DNA from: Bacteroides sp. AN502(2024)
GTDB taxonomy: Bacteria > Bacteroidota > Bacteroidia > Bacteroidales > Bacteroidaceae
Direction of reading: 5' to 3'
DNA length: 64,000 bases
Assembly: GCF_041227145.1 (NCBI RefSeq)
Contig: NZ_JBGFSP010000003.1
Span: forward strand, 2,356,001 to 2,420,000
Shown one piece after another: positions 1-9,668 of this stretch. The position numbers and the translations under genes were made by a program. Within the stretch, counting starts at the first letter, position 1. The number at the start of each line of letters is the position of its first letter. Under the pieces are notes generated by a model. The model saw only the letters and a program-made list of their open reading frames with translations, searched no databases and had not been told where the DNA came from.

Positions 1-28
1 AGTATTGATTTAAGAAGACCGAACATAT

Positions 29-73
29 AAAAATACCCGATAACTGTTATCAGAAGCTATCGGGTATTTTTTT
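29..73 (+). terminator. Rho-independent terminator of an upstream gene
   Basis: A 14-bp perfect stem (29-42 against 58-71, arm AAAAATACCCGATA) with a 15-nt loop and a run of T. The stem is flanked by A on one side and T on the other, so it could work in both directions. It closes a gene lying left of the window; nothing upstream of it in the window is recognisable. Confidence 0.85.
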
Positions 74-166
74 CCAATATCCATAAATGGTAAAAAGAGG
101 AATATAAAAGTATGAGATCAGGATTGGGTGAACAATAGCAATCTTGAGCGAACAAAAAGTTAATAA

Positions 167-199
167 TTTGTGCTTATTTAATCTAAATATATATCTTTG
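167..199 (+). promoter_or_regulatory. Bacteroides-type promoter for the outer-membrane barrel gene
   Basis: A -33 TTTG (167-170) and a -7 TATCTTTG (192-199) are separated by 21 nt, matching the TTTG-N19-21-TAnnTTTG consensus of the Bacteroides primary sigma factor. Predicted start of transcription is near 206, giving a leader of about 20 nt before the ATG at 225. Confidence 0.8.
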
Positions 200-224
200 C
201 CACGAATTATAAACACGTAATTTT

Positions 225-800
225 ATGAAAAAGATTTTTGGTGCTTTAATGATTGCTGTATGTATAGCTATGGCAATGCCTGCTCAGGCGCAGATACACT
301 TTGGTGTAAAAGGAGGTTTGAACTTGTCAAAGGCGAGTTCCTCTAATGTGAGCGATAACTTTAAGAAGGATAATTTCACCGGTTTCTTTATCGGTCCGAT
401 GGCCGAGTTTAATATTCCAATCGTAGGGTTGGGAGTAGATGCCTCTTTGCTTTTTGCTCAACGGGGTATAAAAGTTTCAGAAGGGAATGGTCATATTACT
501 ATTAAACAAAATGGTATCGATATTCCTGTGAACCTGAAATATACCATTGGGTTGGGAAGTCTGGCAGGCATTTATCTGGCTGCTGGTCCTGATTTTTATT
601 TCGATTTTGAAAAGAAATCGGGAATTGATAAGAAGAAATCAGAAGTAGGTATCAATGTGGGTGCGGGTGTGAAACTGCTGAACCATTTGCAGGTGGGCGC
701 TAATTACAATATCCCATTGGGCGATACTGCTGATATTGAAGGAACAAATGCTTCTTATAAGACTAAGACTTGGCAAGTATCTGTGGCCTATATTTTTTAA
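225..800 (+). CDS. Outer-membrane beta-barrel protein, PorT-like
   Basis: A 191-residue protein with a Sec signal peptide (hydrophobic residues 4-18, cleavage expected after AQA near residue 22). The mature part alternates short beta strands with Gly-rich turns (HFGVKGGLNLSKASS, VDASLLFAQRG, INVGAGVKLLNHLQVGANY) and ends in an aromatic residue (VSVAYIF), the usual C-terminal strand of outer-membrane barrels. This matches the small PorT/OMP_b-brl_2 type barrels common in Bacteroidota. The specific role is unknown. It is a single-gene unit with its own promoter (167-199) and terminator (828-860). Confidence 0.85.
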   Translation: MKKIFGALMIAVCIAMAMPAQAQIHFGVKGGLNLSKASSSNVSDNFKKDNFTGFFIGPMAEFNIPIVGLGVDASLLFAQRGIKVSEGNGHITIKQNGIDIPVNLKYTIGLGSLAGIYLAAGPDFYFDFEKKSGIDKKKSEVGINVGAGVKLLNHLQVGANYNIPLGDTADIEGTNASYKTKTWQVSVAYIF

Positions 801-827
801 GTAGCCTATTGCTTTACGTAGTATATG

Positions 828-860
828 AAAAGAGTTTTCGATAACCGGAAACTCTTTTTC
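828..860 (+). terminator. Rho-independent terminator after the barrel gene
   Basis: A 10-bp stem AAAAGAGTTT (828-837) pairs with AAACTCTTTT (849-858), extended inward by C-G and T-G, and runs into T residues. It lies 28 nt behind the barrel stop codon. Confidence 0.85.
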
Positions 861-976
861 TTGTTTGAGATAATCTTGTTGCACTCTCGAATATATCTCC
901 TTCTATTTTCGTATGAAGGAGAGTTTTCTTTTTAAGTGTTCTCCCTTCCTTCTTTTAATTCCCCGTTTTTTTATTG

Positions 977-984
977 TATTTTTG
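977..984 (+). promoter_or_regulatory. Putative -7 box very close to the priA start
   Basis: TATTTTTG fits TAnnTTTG. A start about 7 nt downstream falls near 991, only 2 nt before the ATG at 993, so the transcript would be leaderless or nearly so. There is no clear TTTG at -33 (TTTT at 953-956 is the nearest), so this rests mainly on the -7 box. Confidence 0.5.
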
Positions 985-992
985 TAGCTGCA

Positions 993-3449
993 ATGAAAAA
1001 GTATGTGGATGTCATATTACCGCTTCCGCTTCCGAAGAGTTTTACTTACTCTTTGCCGGATGACTGTGCGGAAGATGTGAAGATTGGTTGCCGTGTGGTA
1101 GTCCCTTTTGGACGGAAGAAGTTTTATACGGCTATCGTTCTTAACGTTCATTATTGTGCTCCAACAGAGTACGAAGTGAAAGATATATCTGCATTACTGG
1201 ATGCTTCTCCCATTTTATTGCCGAATCAGTTCAAATTCTGGGAATGGATAGCCGATTACTACCTCTGTACGCAGGGCGATGTATATAAAGCAGCCTTGCC
1301 TTCGGGACTGAAACTTGAAAGTGAAACGATTGTAGAATATAATCCCGACTTCGAAGCAGACGCGCCATTGCCGGAACGTGAACAGCGCATTTTGGATTTG
1401 CTGGCTGCCGATTCGCAGCAGTGCGTCACTAAATTGGAGAAAGACAGCGGCATCAAAAATATCCTTGCTGTCATCAAGTCTTTGCTTGATAAAGAAGCGA
1501 TTTTTGTAAAGGAGGAATTGAGGCGTACTTATAAACCGAAAACAGAGGCACGGGTCAGGCTTACGGGTGCAGCGGATGAAAAACGGCTCCATATTCTGTT
1601 TGATATTTTGTCTCGTGCTCCAAAGCAGTTGGCTTTACTCATGAAATATGTGGAGTATTCCGGTATCTTAGGAGCGGGAATTCCGAAAGAAGTCTCCAAG
1701 AAAGAACTGTTGCAGCGGGCTAATGTAGCTCCTTCTGTCTTGAATGGACTGGTAGATAAGAAGATCTTTGAAATATACTACCATGAAGTCGGACGGTTGG
1801 ATAAACAGGAGAAGGAGATTGTTGGATTAAATCCATTGAATGAGTTTCAGCAGCGTGCATTTAATGAAGTCGTGCAGTCTTTCCAGAAGAAAAACGTCTG
1901 TCTGCTTCATGGAGTAACGTCCAGCGGTAAGACTGAAATTTATATTCATTTGATAGAAAAAGTGATTCGTCAAGGAAAACAGGTATTATACTTATTGCCG
2001 GAAATTGCATTGACCACTCAAATTACGGAGCGTTTGCAACGGGTCTTTGGTGCTCGTCTGGGTATCTATCATTCTAAATTCCCCGATGCTGAACGAGTTG
2101 AAATATGGCGGAAGCAACTGGGAGAGAACGGGTATGATATTATTCTGGGTGTTCGTTCTTCTATTTTCCTGCCTTTTCGGAATCTGGGATTGGTGATTGT
2201 GGACGAAGAGCACGAAAATACGTATAAGCAACAAGATCCCGCTCCCCGCTATCATGCACGTAGCGCGGCTATTGTACTGGCTGCCATGTATGGAGCTAAG
2301 ACCCTGTTGGGTACGGCTACTCCCTCTATCGAATCGTGGCAGAATGCAAGGGAGGGGAAATATGGTTTCGTACAACTGAAAGAACGATATAAAGAAATCC
2401 AGTTGCCGGAGATTATTCCGGTGGATATTAAGGAACTGCATCGCAAAAAGCGAATGGTCGGACAATTTTCACCGCTTCTGATACAATATATGAAAGAGGC
2501 TTTGGAACAGAAAGAACAAGTGATTCTTTTTCAAAACCGTCGTGGGTTTGCCCCGATGGTGGAGTGTCGTACCTGCGGCTGGGTGCCCAAGTGTAAGAAT
2601 TGTGACGTAAGTCTGACTTATCATAAAGGTATTAATCAATTAACCTGTCACTATTGCGGTTATACCTATCAACTGCCGAAATCTTGTCCTGCCTGTGAGG
2701 GTACAGAACTGGTGAACCGTGGTTTCGGTACGGAGAAGATTGAAGATGATATCAAAATTCTTTTTCCGGAAGCTGCCGTAGCCCGGATGGACCTGGATAC
2801 CACACGTACCCGCTCTGCCTATGAGAAGATTATTGCAGACTTCGAGCAGGGAAAGACGGACATATTGATCGGTACGCAAATGGTTTCAAAAGGATTGGAT
2901 TTCGATCATGTCAGTATAGTAGGCATATTGAATGCCGATACCATGTTGAATTATCCCGATTTCCGTTCCTATGAACGTGCGTTTCAATTGATGGGACAAG
3001 TAGCTGGACGTGCCGGACGTAAGAACAAACGCGGACGGGTAGTATTGCAAACCAGGAGCATCGATCATCCTATCATTCATCAGGTCATTGCCAATGATTA
3101 TGAGGAGATGGTAGGCGGACAATTGGCGGAACGCCAGATGTTCCATTATCCTCCCTATTATCGGATGGTATATGTTTATTTGAAAAATCATAATGAAACA
3201 TTGTTGGATCAGATGGCGGCAGTGATGGCGGATAAGTTGCGGGCAGTATTTGGCAATCGGGTATTAGGACCGGACAAACCTCCTGTTGCCCGCATCCAAA
3301 CTTTGTTTATCAAAAAGATTGTCGTAAAGATTGAGCAGAATGCCCAGATGGGGCGTGCCCGGGAATTGCTGTTACGTATTCAACGAGAGATTTTGGCAGA
3401 TGAGCGCTATAAATCTTTGATTGTTTATTATGATGTAGATCCTATGTGA
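993..3449 (+). CDS. priA: Primosomal replication protein N', PriA helicase
   Basis: A superfamily 2 DNA helicase of 818 residues that restarts stalled replication forks. Visible are the N-terminal 3'-DNA-binding region (MKKYVDVILPLPLPKSFTY), Walker A (GVTSSGKTE), Walker B/DEEH box (VIVDEEHENTYK), motif VI (GQVAGRAGR), and the PriA zinc-binding region with eight Cys arranged as CxxC pairs (CRTCG, CKNCD, CHYCG, CPACE). The reading frame is open further upstream to 936, but residues encoded before 993 (FSLPSFNSPFFYC) are not PriA-like and overlap the putative promoter, so the ATG at 993 is chosen. It is transcribed alone or with the next gene (52 nt gap). Confidence 0.97.
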   Translation: MKKYVDVILPLPLPKSFTYSLPDDCAEDVKIGCRVVVPFGRKKFYTAIVLNVHYCAPTEYEVKDISALLDASPILLPNQFKFWEWIADYYLCTQGDVYKAALPSGLKLESETIVEYNPDFEADAPLPEREQRILDLLAADSQQCVTKLEKDSGIKNILAVIKSLLDKEAIFVKEELRRTYKPKTEARVRLTGAADEKRLHILFDILSRAPKQLALLMKYVEYSGILGAGIPKEVSKKELLQRANVAPSVLNGLVDKKIFEIYYHEVGRLDKQEKEIVGLNPLNEFQQRAFNEVVQSFQKKNVCLLHGVTSSGKTEIYIHLIEKVIRQGKQVLYLLPEIALTTQITERLQRVFGARLGIYHSKFPDAERVEIWRKQLGENGYDIILGVRSSIFLPFRNLGLVIVDEEHENTYKQQDPAPRYHARSAAIVLAAMYGAKTLLGTATPSIESWQNAREGKYGFVQLKERYKEIQLPEIIPVDIKELHRKKRMVGQFSPLLIQYMKEALEQKEQVILFQNRRGFAPMVECRTCGWVPKCKNCDVSLTYHKGINQLTCHYCGYTYQLPKSCPACEGTELVNRGFGTEKIEDDIKILFPEAAVARMDLDTTRTRSAYEKIIADFEQGKTDILIGTQMVSKGLDFDHVSIVGILNADTMLNYPDFRSYERAFQLMGQVAGRAGRKNKRGRVVLQTRSIDHPIIHQVIANDYEEMVGGQLAERQMFHYPPYYRMVYVYLKNHNETLLDQMAAVMADKLRAVFGNRVLGPDKPPVARIQTLFIKKIVVKIEQNAQMGRARELLLRIQREILADERYKSLIVYYDVDPM

Positions 3450-3501
3450 TTTAATAATTTTCCCCCTATATAATAACCTTTATTAATTTAATTAACTAGC
3501 C

Positions 3502-5298
3502 ATGAAACGACTTACTATTTTTTCTCTGACTTATCTTTTTAGCATGGGTGCAGTTTTTGCTCAGCAAGGAGTCACTCAATGCGGTGTTCCGACAGGACAA
3601 CCGAAGTTCCCTTTACTGACTTATCAGGAGTTACCTGATCCTACTGTATCTTCTGATAAAGAGTGGGCAGCGGTGACTTCCACTCAAGTTTCTTGGGGTA
3701 CAACGGATGTCCGATATACAAAACATCAACTTCCGCAGTTGAAAAAACAACAGACTGTTTCCCTGAAAGGCTGGCGTGGCGAACGTGTGAACGCGCAGGC
3801 TGTTGTATGGACAGGCATAGAACTGAAAGACTTGAATTTCAGCTTTGGTGATTTCAAGGACAAAAAGGGAAATATTCTTCCGAAAGATGCATTTACAGGT
3901 GGTTTTGTCCGTTATGTGATGACGGATGAATTGAACAAAGATGGGAGAGGTGCGTGCGGATACCGGAAATCTGTGGATTATGATTCATTATTGGTGGCCG
4001 ACCCTATTGATGCCAATCTGAAAACGATGGTTTTGCCTGCCCGTACTGTTCAACCTGTTTGGGTACAGTGTTGGATTCCTCAATCGGTTACTCCCGGAAC
4101 TTACAAAGGGGAATTATTAATCAATGACGGTTCACGTTTGTTGCAACGTCTGAATTTGGAAATTACCGTTTCTTCCCGTGAACTTCCTCAACCTTCGGAA
4201 TGGGCTTACCACTTGGATTTATGGCAAAGTCCCTATGCAGTGGCACGCTATTATCAAGTTCCTTTATGGAGTCAGGAGCATTTCGACGCCATGCGCCCTT
4301 TAATGAAAATGTTGGCAAATGCCGGACAAAAGATTATCACGGCTACTTTGACGTACAAACCTTGGAATGGTCAGACAGAAGACTATTTTGATACAATGGT
4401 TACTTGGATAAAACGGGCGGATGGAACATGGTTTTTTGATTATACCATTTTCGACCGTTGGGTGGAATTTATGATGAGTGTAGGTATTGATAAACAGATC
4501 AGTTGTTATTCAATGGTTCCTTGGAAGTTGTCATTTCAATATTACGATCAGGCAACCAACTCTTTGCAATTTGTGAAAACTGCACCGGGGGAAGCGGCTT
4601 ATGAAGAAATGTGGGGAGCGATGCTTGCTTCTTTCTCCAAGCATCTGAAAGAAAAAGGATGGTTTGATATTTGTACCATTGCGATGGACGAACGTCCGAT
4701 GGAAGTGATGCAGAAGACTTTGAAAGTGATTCGTAAAGCTGATCCGAATTTTAAAGTTTCATTGGCTGGAAACTATCATGCGGAGATTGAACCGGAGCTG
4801 TATGATTACTGTATTGTCATCGGACAGGATTTTCCGGAAGAGGTGCGCCTTCGTCGTATTGCCGAGAATAAACGTACTAATTACTATACTTGCTGTACGG
4901 AAGCCCATCCTAATACGTTTACTTTCTCAGAACCTGCAGAAGCAGCCTGGATAAGTTATTATTCATCTAAAAAACAACTGGATGGTTATTTGCGTTGGGC
5001 ATATAACAGCTGGCCGTTGGAACCGCTGCTCGATTCCCGTTTTCGTAGCTGGGCAGGCGGAGATACTTATCTTGTATATCCGGGAGCTCGTAGTTGTATC
5101 CGTTTCGAACGTTTGATTGAAGGGATACAGGCGCATGAAAAGATTAATATTCTTCGTCAGGAATTTGAGAAAGAAGGAAATAAGGCCGGATTAAAGAAAA
5201 TTGAAAAAATGCTTGCTCCGTTCAACTTGGGAAGTATGCCGGAAATTCCGGCTGCAGTCACCGTGAACCGGGCTAATCAGATACTAAATACATTTTAA
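3502..5298 (+). CDS. Secreted DUF4091 glycoside-hydrolase-like protein
   Basis: A 598-residue protein with a Sec signal peptide ending in FAQQ (about residue 21). The N-terminal half looks like beta-sandwich modules; the middle is compatible with a TIM-barrel (WAYHLDLWQSP, TIAMDERPMEVM); residues about 495-560 match the DUF4091 signature (LRWAYNSWP, DTYLVYPGARSCIRFERL), a C-terminal domain of glycoside-hydrolase-like proteins of gut Bacteroidota. A carbohydrate substrate is probable but cannot be named. There are no SusC/SusD partners next to it, so it is not in a visible polysaccharide utilisation locus. Confidence 0.85.
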   Translation: MKRLTIFSLTYLFSMGAVFAQQGVTQCGVPTGQPKFPLLTYQELPDPTVSSDKEWAAVTSTQVSWGTTDVRYTKHQLPQLKKQQTVSLKGWRGERVNAQAVVWTGIELKDLNFSFGDFKDKKGNILPKDAFTGGFVRYVMTDELNKDGRGACGYRKSVDYDSLLVADPIDANLKTMVLPARTVQPVWVQCWIPQSVTPGTYKGELLINDGSRLLQRLNLEITVSSRELPQPSEWAYHLDLWQSPYAVARYYQVPLWSQEHFDAMRPLMKMLANAGQKIITATLTYKPWNGQTEDYFDTMVTWIKRADGTWFFDYTIFDRWVEFMMSVGIDKQISCYSMVPWKLSFQYYDQATNSLQFVKTAPGEAAYEEMWGAMLASFSKHLKEKGWFDICTIAMDERPMEVMQKTLKVIRKADPNFKVSLAGNYHAEIEPELYDYCIVIGQDFPEEVRLRRIAENKRTNYYTCCTEAHPNTFTFSEPAEAAWISYYSSKKQLDGYLRWAYNSWPLEPLLDSRFRSWAGGDTYLVYPGARSCIRFERLIEGIQAHEKINILRQEFEKEGNKAGLKKIEKMLAPFNLGSMPEIPAAVTVNRANQILNTF

Positions 5299-5322
5299 GT
5301 GATTGTTTGTTAAATGGGAATC

Positions 5323-5484
5323 TATAAGTTCACCACAGAGGACACAGAGTTCTTTTTTCTCTCTCTTTCCGCAAGTAAAATGGAACGATAAATACGATAT
5401 AAATACGTGAGACTTTGTGTTACTCTATAGTGAAGAAGAATAGTAAACCTCTTTGTCCTCCGTGTCCTCTGTGGTGAACTTATA
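5323..5484. repeat. 162-bp inverted-repeat element (MITE/REP-like)
   Basis: Arms of 27 nt at 5323-5349 and 5458-5484 are inverted copies with one mismatch; each contains the core CACAGAGGACAC or its complement. The 108 nt between them are AT-rich and open no reading frame. The unit fills most of the 228-nt gap between the DUF4091 gene and the phosphatase gene. No target duplication is obvious. It may be a non-autonomous mobile element, or, if transcribed, a long RNA hairpin. Confidence 0.75.
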
Positions 5485-5526
5485 AATTATCATTTAGTTT
5501 ATTTTGAATCTGTTAAAAGTGAAATT

Positions 5527-5997
5527 ATGAGGAAGATACTCTTTGTTTGTTTGGGAAATATCTGCCGTAGCTCTACAGCAGAAGGAATAATGCTTCATTT
5601 AATAGAAAAAGCGGGACTGGAAAAAGATTTTGTGATAGATTCTGCCGGAATCCTTTCTTATCATCAAGGTGAATTGCCAGATAGCCGGATGCGTGCTCAC
5701 GCAGCCCGTCGTGGTTATCAATTGGTGCACCGTTCGCGCCCCGTCCGTACGGAAGATTTCTATCATTTTGATCTGATAATTGGTATGGACGACCGGAACA
5801 TCGATGATTTAAAAGATAAAGCGCCCTCTCCCGAAGAATGGAAGAAGATTCATCGCATGACGGAGTATTGTACCCGTATTCCTGCGGATCATGTCCCTGA
5901 TCCCTATTATGGAGGGACCGAGGGCTTTGAATATGTACTGGATGTTCTTGAAGATGCTTGCGCAGGTTTGCTTACTTCTTTAATTCAGGATAACTGA
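5527..5997 (+). CDS. Low-molecular-weight protein-tyrosine phosphatase
   Basis: A 156-residue cytoplasmic enzyme that removes phosphate from phosphotyrosine. The N-terminal P-loop is C8-LGNIC-R14 followed by SS, the CX5R(S/T) signature, and the general acid lies in the DPYYGG motif (D125). Length and motif positions are normal for the family. In many bacteria these enzymes act on tyrosine kinases of capsule export, but no such genes are nearby, so the target is open. The last 26 nt overlap the 3' end of the convergent HD-domain gene. Confidence 0.95.
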   Translation: MRKILFVCLGNICRSSTAEGIMLHLIEKAGLEKDFVIDSAGILSYHQGELPDSRMRAHAARRGYQLVHRSRPVRTEDFYHFDLIIGMDDRNIDDLKDKAPSPEEWKKIHRMTEYCTRIPADHVPDPYYGGTEGFEYVLDVLEDACAGLLTSLIQDN

Positions 5998-8044
5998 TGC
6001 GGGTATGATAAGCAATCTTTAGTTTTTCTTTGAACACAGTTTTCACAGTTGCTATGTCCTTGAAAGTGATAGGACATTCCTTAAAATAACCTTCAGTGAT
6101 CAGGGAATTGATAATCTTGTTGACCAGGTTGCTAATTGTTTCTTCTGTATATTCAGGAAGACTGCGGGATGCGGCTTCGACGGCATCCGCCATCATCAGG
6201 ATAGCCTGCTCTTTGGTGAATGGATTCGGACCGGGATAGGTGAACAATTCTTCATTTGGCTCTTCGTCCGGATGTTCGTTCTTCCAGGAAATATAGAAAT
6301 ATTTTGTTTTTCCCCGTCCATGGTGAGTGCTGATAAAGTCCTTGATGACTTTGGGCAGATTGTGTTTATCAGCTAGCTTCAATCCGTCCGTCACATGATT
6401 GATGACAACCTGCGCACTTTGTTCGTAATTCAGGTTCTTATGCGGGTTTATACCTCCCGACTGATTTTCTGTGAAGAAAGCAGGGTTTTCCATCTTGCCA
6501 ATATCATGATATAAGGCTCCTGTACGTACTAACTGGCTTTTGGCACCAATACGGATGGCTGCTTCCGCAGCAAGATTGGCCACTTGCATGGAGTGTTGGA
6601 ATGTGCCAGGAACCGTTTCGGACATTTGTCGCAAAAGGTCATTATTAATATTCGATAGTTCTACCAGTGTTACATTGGATGTAAATCCAAAAGTCTTTTC
6701 CAATAAAAAGAGTAGAGGATAGGTGAATAATAACAAGATCCCATTGATGATAAAGTAAGTGTACATTCGTATGTTTAACTTTGAAAAGTCGGTGGAAAGA
6801 CCATTCTCTGTCATCAATTCAAAGGCGAAGTAAATGGCTGCATAAGTTAGTATGACCAATAAGGCTGTCCGGAAAAGTTGAGATCTTTGCGATAGTTCTC
6901 TTAGACTGAATATTGCCACCAACCCTGCCGCCAATTGTGTCAGAATGAATTCATGGGGAAAGCGTAGGGATATGGAGCATATCAATATAGTAATGACATG
7001 TGTCAGAAAAGCTGTTCTTGAATCAAGAAAGACGCGGATGATAATGGGTAACATCGCGTACGGGATGATATACACATTAAATAGATTATGCGTTACCATG
7101 AAAGCGGTTATGATACTGTAAAACACAATCAATGTGAATAGTAATGACAGACTACCCTTTCGTTGATAGTAATCTTTCCTGAAGAGGTCTAGATAAAGCA
7201 TGAAACAAAGCATCAGCATTCCTACAAACAGAATCTGCCCGGCGAGAATCAGACGGCTCTGTCCCATAGACTCGTTCCGTTTGATGGATTCTTTGCGTAA
7301 TGACTCTAGGATATTATAGGTATGCGGGCTGATAATTTCTCCTCGGTCAATAATTTTTTGTCCACTGACCACTAATCCGTTGGCCCAGGAATAATTATTC
7401 AGGATCTCTTCTTTGGCAGCCTGGGTACGTTCCTCGTCAAAGGTAAGGTTGGGAGTAATGTAGTCGTTCAGTGAACATTGCCTTAAAATTTCTCGGTTGA
7501 AATGGGTGGAGTCTGCTGATAATAAGTACTCATAGGCTTTTTTTACCGTGTAAATATTTTCGGTAGCTTGTGGATTAGCCAGTTTATCATTAATCACCAT
7601 GACAGATGAAGTACTGTCTTTCTGGAGTTGTTGTATATTCTCGGTAGATACGATACCTGCCTGATAGATTTCTTTTAAAATGCGCTCGATGTACCGTAAA
7701 TAATCGATGGAAGGGAGGAGCCCTTTCAGATTCGTGTGGTAATTCTCTTTCAGCTTGGCAATTGCGTCTATCTCTATATTTTTATCCAGTTGATAATAAG
7801 GTTGGAAGAAAGCCATCAGGCTATCCTGTTCTCTTTTTACTACTGCATCCTCTTTATAAATAGGGAAGTCGAAAGTGGCTATCAACTGCCCGTATTTCCA
7901 GGGTTTGTTGATATCGAACTGGTAATTGAATTTTCCGTCACGTGGCAGAAAATAGACAATCAGTGTCACAGTGCACACAAATAACAGTGATTTATATAGT
8001 AAATCTCTTCCTGAAAAACTCTTTTTCTTCTTCAAATGTTCCAT
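5972..8044 (-). CDS. 7TM-HD family membrane phosphohydrolase (PgpH-like)
   Basis: A 690-residue membrane protein: one N-terminal helix (LLYKSLLFVCTVTLIVYF), a large extracytoplasmic 7TMR-HDED domain, a cluster of about seven membrane helices in the middle, and a cytoplasmic HD domain with GALYHDIGKMENPAFF and the second-His region (STHHGRGKTKYF). This layout is that of PgpH, which in Firmicutes hydrolyses c-di-AMP; that substrate is inferred here. The frame is open upstream to 8083, but the added residues (FFFVLFAKNSVD) have no counterpart I know, so MEHLKKKKS is taken as the start. Its 3' end overlaps the phosphatase gene tail to tail. Confidence 0.9.
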   Translation of the reverse strand: MEHLKKKKSFSGRDLLYKSLLFVCTVTLIVYFLPRDGKFNYQFDINKPWKYGQLIATFDFPIYKEDAVVKREQDSLMAFFQPYYQLDKNIEIDAIAKLKENYHTNLKGLLPSIDYLRYIERILKEIYQAGIVSTENIQQLQKDSTSSVMVINDKLANPQATENIYTVKKAYEYLLSADSTHFNREILRQCSLNDYITPNLTFDEERTQAAKEEILNNYSWANGLVVSGQKIIDRGEIISPHTYNILESLRKESIKRNESMGQSRLILAGQILFVGMLMLCFMLYLDLFRKDYYQRKGSLSLLFTLIVFYSIITAFMVTHNLFNVYIIPYAMLPIIIRVFLDSRTAFLTHVITILICSISLRFPHEFILTQLAAGLVAIFSLRELSQRSQLFRTALLVILTYAAIYFAFELMTENGLSTDFSKLNIRMYTYFIINGILLLFTYPLLFLLEKTFGFTSNVTLVELSNINNDLLRQMSETVPGTFQHSMQVANLAAEAAIRIGAKSQLVRTGALYHDIGKMENPAFFTENQSGGINPHKNLNYEQSAQVVINHVTDGLKLADKHNLPKVIKDFISTHHGRGKTKYFYISWKNEHPDEEPNEELFTYPGPNPFTKEQAILMMADAVEAASRSLPEYTEETISNLVNKIINSLITEGYFKECPITFKDIATVKTVFKEKLKIAYHTRISYPELKK

Positions 8045-8102
8045 ATCCACTGAATTTTTTGCGAAAAGTACAAAAAAAAACAATAGTGTGGAAAAAAAAG
8101 GT

Positions 8103-8110
8103 TAATTTTG
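8103..8110 (+). promoter_or_regulatory. Putative -7 box for gltX
   Basis: TAATTTTG fits TAnnTTTG, 28 nt before the gltX ATG. The -33 element is not clear, so confidence rests on the -7 box and position between divergent genes. Confidence 0.5.
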
Positions 8111-8138
8111 CTGCGATTTACCTATACTAACCCAAATT

Positions 8139-9656
8139 ATGGCAGAAAGAAAAGTAAGAGTTCGTTTTGCTCCAAGTCCTACGGGAGCATTGCACATCGG
8201 TGGTGTGCGTACAGCTTTGTATAATTATCTATTTGCACGTCAACACGACGGAGACCTGATATTTCGTATTGAAGATACTGACTCTCACCGGTTTGTTCCG
8301 GGAGCGGAAGAGTATATACTCGAATCTTTCAAGTGGTTGGGTATCCACTTTGATGAAGGGGTGAGCTTCGGTGGCGAGCATGGACCGTATCGTCAGTCCG
8401 AACGCCGCGAAATATATAAAAAATACGTGCAGGTTTTGCTGGAAAATGGAAAGGCATACATCGCTTTTGATACTCCGGAAGAACTGGATGCTAAACGCGC
8501 GGAAATTGCTAACTTCCAATATGACGCATCTACCCGTGGCATGATGCGCAATTCACTGACTATGCCTAAAGAAGAAGTGGATGCACTGATTGCTGAAGGC
8601 AAACAATATGTAGTCCGTTTCAAGATAGAACCGAATGAAGATATATGTGTGAATGACCTGATTCGTGGTGAAGTGATTATCAATTCATCTATTCTTGATG
8701 ATAAGGTGCTTTATAAATCGGCAGATGAACTGCCTACTTACCACCTGGCAAATATCGTAGACGATCATTTGATGGAAGTGTCTCACGTGATTCGCGGTGA
8801 AGAGTGGTTGCCTTCCGCACCCTTGCATGTACTGTTGTATCGTGCTTTCGGTTGGGAAGATACGATGCCGGAATTTGCTCATTTGCCTTTGTTGTTGAAA
8901 CCGGAAGGTAATGGAAAATTAAGCAAACGTGACGGTGACCGTCTCGGATTCCCTGTATTTCCTTTGGAATGGAACGATCCGAAAACCGGAGAAATCTCTT
9001 CAGGTTATCGCGAATCCGGTTATTTGCCCGAAGCGGTGATTAATTTCCTGGCTTTATTGGGATGGAATCCGGGTAATGATCAGGAGGTGATGTCGATGGA
9101 TGAATTGATAAAATTGTTTGATCTTCACCGTTGCAGCAAGTCGGGAGCTAAGTTTGACTATAAAAAAGGTATATGGTTCAACCATCAATATATACAGCAG
9201 AAACCTAACGAAGAAATTGCGGAACTGTTCTTGCCTTTCTTGAAAGAACAAGGTGTAGAGGCTTCTTTCGAAAAGGTAGTGACTGTAGTTGGTATGATGA
9301 AAGACCGGGTAAGTTTCATTAAAGAACTGTGGGATGTATGTAGCTTCTTCTTTGTGGCTCCTACTGAATATGACGAAAAGACGGTGAAGAAACGCTGGAA
9401 AGAGGATTCTGCAAAATGTATGACCGAATTGGCGGAGGTGATTGCCGGTATTGAAGATTTTAGTATTGAAGGACAGGAAAAAGTCGTTATGGACTGGATT
9501 GCAAAGAAAGGTTACCATACGGGTAATATCATGAATGCCTTCCGTCTGACATTGGTGGGGGAAGGAAAAGGTCCGCACATGTTCGATATTTCCTGGGTAT
9601 TGGGCAAAGAGGAGACGATAGCTCGTATGAAACGAGCGGTAGAGGTTTTGAAGTAA
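8139..9656 (+). CDS. gltX: Glutamyl-tRNA synthetase
   Basis: A 505-residue class I aminoacyl-tRNA synthetase that charges tRNA-Glu. The HIGH-like motif is H19-IGG in [13 protein letters not shown], and the KMSKS-like motif is KLSKR at residues 260-264, together with the conserved [13 protein letters not shown] segment. The C-terminal half is the helical anticodon-binding domain. Length is normal. The waaA gene starts 12 nt downstream, so both are probably co-transcribed from the 8103 promoter. Confidence 0.98.
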   Translation: MAERKVRVRFAPSPTGALHIGGVRTALYNYLFARQHDGDLIFRIEDTDSHRFVPGAEEYILESFKWLGIHFDEGVSFGGEHGPYRQSERREIYKKYVQVLLENGKAYIAFDTPEELDAKRAEIANFQYDASTRGMMRNSLTMPKEEVDALIAEGKQYVVRFKIEPNEDICVNDLIRGEVIINSSILDDKVLYKSADELPTYHLANIVDDHLMEVSHVIRGEEWLPSAPLHVLLYRAFGWEDTMPEFAHLPLLLKPEGNGKLSKRDGDRLGFPVFPLEWNDPKTGEISSGYRESGYLPEAVINFLALLGWNPGNDQEVMSMDELIKLFDLHRCSKSGAKFDYKKGIWFNHQYIQQKPNEEIAELFLPFLKEQGVEASFEKVVTVVGMMKDRVSFIKELWDVCSFFFVAPTEYDEKTVKKRWKEDSAKCMTELAEVIAGIEDFSIEGQEKVVMDWIAKKGYHTGNIMNAFRLTLVGEGKGPHMFDISWVLGKEETIARMKRAVEVLK

Positions 9657-9668
9657 TCGAACAGTACT

